A stretch of 22,485 bases of DNA, taken from the NCBI GenBank assembly GCA_036897485.1, contig JAYMTF010001571.1, forward strand, positions 1 through 22,485, given 5' to 3'. The notes beneath the pieces were generated by a model. It was not told where the DNA came from. It saw nothing but the letters and a program-made list of their open reading frames with translations, and did no database searches. This document shows positions 19,507 to 22,485 of this stretch, piece after piece (positions within the stretch are counted from its first letter, which is position 1; every line of letters begins with the position of its first letter). This DNA comes from Pelargonium nanum (taxonomy: Eukaryota; Streptophyta; Magnoliopsida; Geraniales; Geraniaceae). A program made the position numbers and the translations under genes.

Positions 19507-20829
19507 CCAATCTTAATTAACCACTTATTATTCATATATATATTTTTTATAAGTTTTTAGATTCATAGCTAGGTATGATTTGTTTAGTTTCACAATCTTT
19601 TTTGTTTTCCCATTCCTTTGTAATATAGTTGATGGGTTTTGGTTGTTGTTTGTAACTTTTGCTCCATTTTTGATGATTTGTGAATATTATATGGAATATG
19701 TTATTCAAGATCTTTCTCATGAAATGGGAAACTTATAGAGTACATGTGTACGTACTGCATGCATGTTATATACTTGTATATGAGAATTGTACATATCAGC
19801 AACTATTAGGATGAGCGGTTGAGGTGCTTGATTCTCTCAAGTTCGAAATTCTCTTCAGGTGTTGTTAGTGAAACTACTAATTGAGTAATGTGATGGCCAT
19901 CCCAAAAAATTAGCCACGCCCCTAACAACTATGGACCTGTCTCCGTAGCTGTTTCACAGCTGATTGAATTAGTTACGGATTTTGGTTAATCAACTATAAA
20001 ATTTTTTGTAGTTGATCATTGTTTTTCTTGTAGTGCCCGATGCATATTCATGTGAATAGTTTGATAATAATGAGCATCATACACGAGATCAATCAGTTAA
20101 TGAAAACTCATAGAATTAGCTGTTGTTATTGCTTTGATTGACTTGAGAAAATGAGTTTGGGAACACGCTGGAAAGACCAAAAACTAGAAGAAGCTTCACC
20201 ACCAAGGTGCCAGATGGAGAAATGACAATTTTTAAGCTGAATATGTGTTAGATAATGATGGGACATAACAAAAAATCATTAGCTAAATCGGGCAGATGAA
20301 GGCTCGACACGTGGCGTCCGCCACATCGACTCCTTCTTGAAGGACAAAATATCTCATCAACGACAACAAATATTTTGAAAGTCCTTTGGAGTGGGTGATT
20401 CAAATTCTTCAAGAGTGGATCTTAATTTTCATGTTCGAGAGAAATTTTTTGGCAACGTCCGGGTTTTTCGCTAACGGTGTGCTATTCTTGCACAAGCTCC
20501 AGAAACCCAAGAGCAAGATCTCAAGGCTCCAACTACAACCGTAAGGGCCCAAGCGTCCAACTTCATCTTCTGGTATACTCTAAACTCAGGAACTTTTTCA
20601 AAATAATTGTCCGAATACGTAGATTAGACGACAAACACATTGTAGTGAACTCCTTTAACCCGAGTCAAGAAACGCAATAGATAATATTTCAATCACGTAG
20701 CTATAGTAAGATTGTATACAAGATATTGGGTTTTGTTACTCTCTAAATTGTTATATTTATTGTCCTTAAAATGTGTTCTTGATATTTTAACTTCTACACG
20801 GATTATTTTTTATTTTGGTTTCAACCTTA
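19507..20829. other. Intergenic region downstream of the DVL-like gene
   Basis: The first few hundred bases are T-rich and likely include the DVL-like 3' UTR, though no clear AATAAA was found. At 19814-19851 there is a tRNA-like pair of blocks (see the SINE entry). From about 20250 to 20700 the composition is less AT-rich, with CTCGACACGTGGCGTCCGCC-like sequence that recalls LTR or gag-leader DNA, but no ends, PBS or pol frame could be found. Confidence 0.4.
19805..19905 (+). mobile_element. Possible tRNA-derived SINE fragment
   Basis: GAGCGGTTGAGGTGC resembles a tRNA/SINE box A, and AGTTCGAAATTC about 27 bases later resembles box B (GGTTCGANNCC). This spacing is usual for pol III promoters of tRNA-derived SINEs. 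No poly(A) or poly(T) tail and no target duplication were found, so this may be a truncated copy or coincidence. Confidence 0.3.
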
Positions 20830-21135
20830 GGCCTTGTTTGGGATCACTTCTACACCTGCATAAGTTGCTGCACACCAAATAATGTTGTGCCAAATCATAA
20901 AAAAAATCAGTTTTTCTCTCTCTACTTTGCAATAATTGAGAAGTGAAAAAAAAGCAAATTTTTTTTTACTTATTCTGACATAAGTAGAGAGACAATATCT
21001 CTTCTCCACTAATTCACAATCATGGCTTAATAAAATATTAATATAAATAATATAACATTTTTTATTTATTTTTGTTACCATACATGTTTCTATAAGTGTT
21101 TATAAAAACATGTAGAAGTGTTCCCAAACAACTAC
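20830..21135. mobile_element. Tourist-type (PIF/Harbinger) MITE (306 bp)
   Basis: The left end GGCCTTGTTTGGGATCACTT pairs with the right end, whose reverse complement is GTAGTTGTTTGGGAACACTT; both continue with CTACA. The element is flanked by the trinucleotide TTA on both sides (20827-20829 and 21136-21138), the target used by PIF/Harbinger MITEs. The interior is AT-rich with A and T runs and no coding capacity. Confidence 0.75.
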
Positions 21136-21138
21136 TTA

Positions 21139-22485
21139 ATACCCACTATATTCTATCCGTTTCTAACATTTAAATCATCACAAATGTCACATTAATAATC
21201 ATGTTAATAAAATAAAACTACATGGATTTGTGTTTTCAATTCATCAGGTAGACCAAAATTTAACTCAAAACATTATTACTAGTGATGTGGTTGCAGAAAC
21301 TAGAGGAACTAATTAGCAATACATGGCTTAAAATGAACCTCAAAAAAATTAATAAATGCTACAATCATAATTGTAGTTCGATACCACACAAGTCTTTTTC
21401 ATGGTCGTGGAGGCTAACAATTAAATGGGGTTTGGATCATGTGTTTTGAAGACTGAGGCACAGGTCTGATTGTGTAATTTTCCCACAAAACAAAAACCAA
21501 CAGTCTCAAATCAACATATATATGTGTTAAAGTTGGTGAGTAAGCACTAGGAGTTGCCACCTCATCAACTCTAACAATTTGGAGCATTCTCATTGCTTTG
21601 AGCTCAAATGCCTCTTCATTTTTCTACCGTTACAAAAAATTACCCATTAACTAATAAAAATAGCTAATAGCAATAGTTATAACAATCACTATTATACAAT
21701 AGCTAATAAGAGAAAAGATGTGTCATTTATATACACTCCACTCACTCCTTCTCATCTTTATTTTTCCGATGTGGGACAAAACTTATCTAAACATTTTTAC
21801 ATTAGCTTCTCACTCAATCTTTCTTTGAGGTTTTCAATGTGGGGCTAAATCAATCTTACTTCATAATTTATATATTTTATCATTTTTTCTAAATTTAAGT
21901 GGTTAACTTAAGCCTATACACTGTCAACAGAAGCTAAAGCTAGAAAATGATTTGTAGTTTTCCACTTAGTTGTTGAACAAGATTGTGTCTTTCATTGATC
22001 ATTGTGTTGTTTTAAGATACAACTATGTTCTGGTTTGGAATTGTGAGATCTAGAATGAATGACTGACAACTATATGTATTCTTCAAGTTTGTTAGTAGTT
22101 TAAGCTTCTATGTGAATATATCATTTTGTTTGCATTATTGTCAACCAATTTTTGATTGGTTTGCATGTGTTTGATGTTTGAGAATAGATGGGATATTCAT
22201 TTTGGTGGTTCCAATCAACAAATAATTGGGAAATAAGATTTTGGCTTCATAATATTATTTTTGCAGGACTGCCACACACCTAATTTTTTTTTGTTACTTC
22301 CGAAGAAGAATAACTAAAAACTAAAAGAAAAACAGATGTCAAAGTAAAAGCCTAAAAGAAGCTTTTATATGCTTTCTTCCAAGCATATAGTGACCACTTG
22401 CCCATATGATACTCAAAAGGGTAAAAGACAATATTTATTTCAAAATAATGAACCTGGTGAAATAGTATTGAAGCACTATAATCAA
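21139..22485. other. Distal intergenic sequence, no gene recognised
   Basis: AT-rich. Two blocks resembling CCAATGTGGGA, namely CCGATGTGGGAC (21766) and TCAATGTGGGGC (21836), recall a common plant dispersed repeat. A perfect 9-bp inverted repeat TATATGCTT/AAGCATATA lies at 22366-22389. The last 200 bp show no open frame with family resemblance; another gene may begin beyond the window but none is supported here. Confidence 0.45.

Noticed and set aside
22366..22389. Perfect 9-bp inverted repeat as a possible terminator
   Set aside because: No adjacent gene, and hairpin terminators do not apply to plant nuclear pol II genes.

Overview
The window looks like nuclear DNA of a flowering plant, most likely a eudicot. 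It is AT-rich, its genes are split by many short GT-AG introns, and it holds Stowaway, Tourist and hAT-type MITEs plus small plant LTR elements. Conceptual proteins rebuilt across exons match my memory of Arabidopsis-type proteins over their whole length. I could run no search, so family names rest on recognised motifs and remembered sequences.

Three protein genes are supported. (1) On the minus strand, 8332 down to 876, a nine-exon gene encodes a 337-residue alpha/beta-hydrolase of the DUF1749 (UPF0613) family. All eight introns are GT-AG and every codon phase closes. (2) On the plus strand, 9885 to 16936, a thirteen-exon gene encodes a 499-residue DUF21/CNNM-type membrane protein with a CBS pair (CBSDUF/MGR magnesium-transporter family), again with all phases closing. 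(3) On the plus strand, 19387 to 19506, an intronless 39-codon ORF encodes a DVL/ROTUNDIFOLIA4-like small polypeptide. It is easily missed because of its length.

Layout: 1-875 is AT-rich 3' flank of the hydrolase gene. The hydrolase gene fills 876-8332; its introns carry two Stowaway MITEs, a degraded relative of one, a 1.55-kb non-autonomous LTR retrotransposon, a 153-bp solo LTR with a clean target-site duplication, and a 144-bp tandem duplication next to the first 5' splice site. 8333-9884 is the divergent intergenic region, with G-box motifs close to the membrane-protein gene. The membrane-protein gene fills 9885-16936, with a poly(A) signal near 17044. 17050-19300 holds two hAT-type MITEs (228 and 418 bp), the second containing an internal tandem repeat. 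The DVL-like gene follows. 19507-22485 has no convincing gene but holds a Tourist-type MITE and a possible SINE fragment.

The three genes show no sign of a shared pathway; this is ordinary plant gene order rather than an operon or cluster. I found no previously undescribed biological system. The most informative items are the tiny DVL-like gene with non-canonical residues, and the well-delimited mobile elements in the hydrolase introns and the distal intergenic region.
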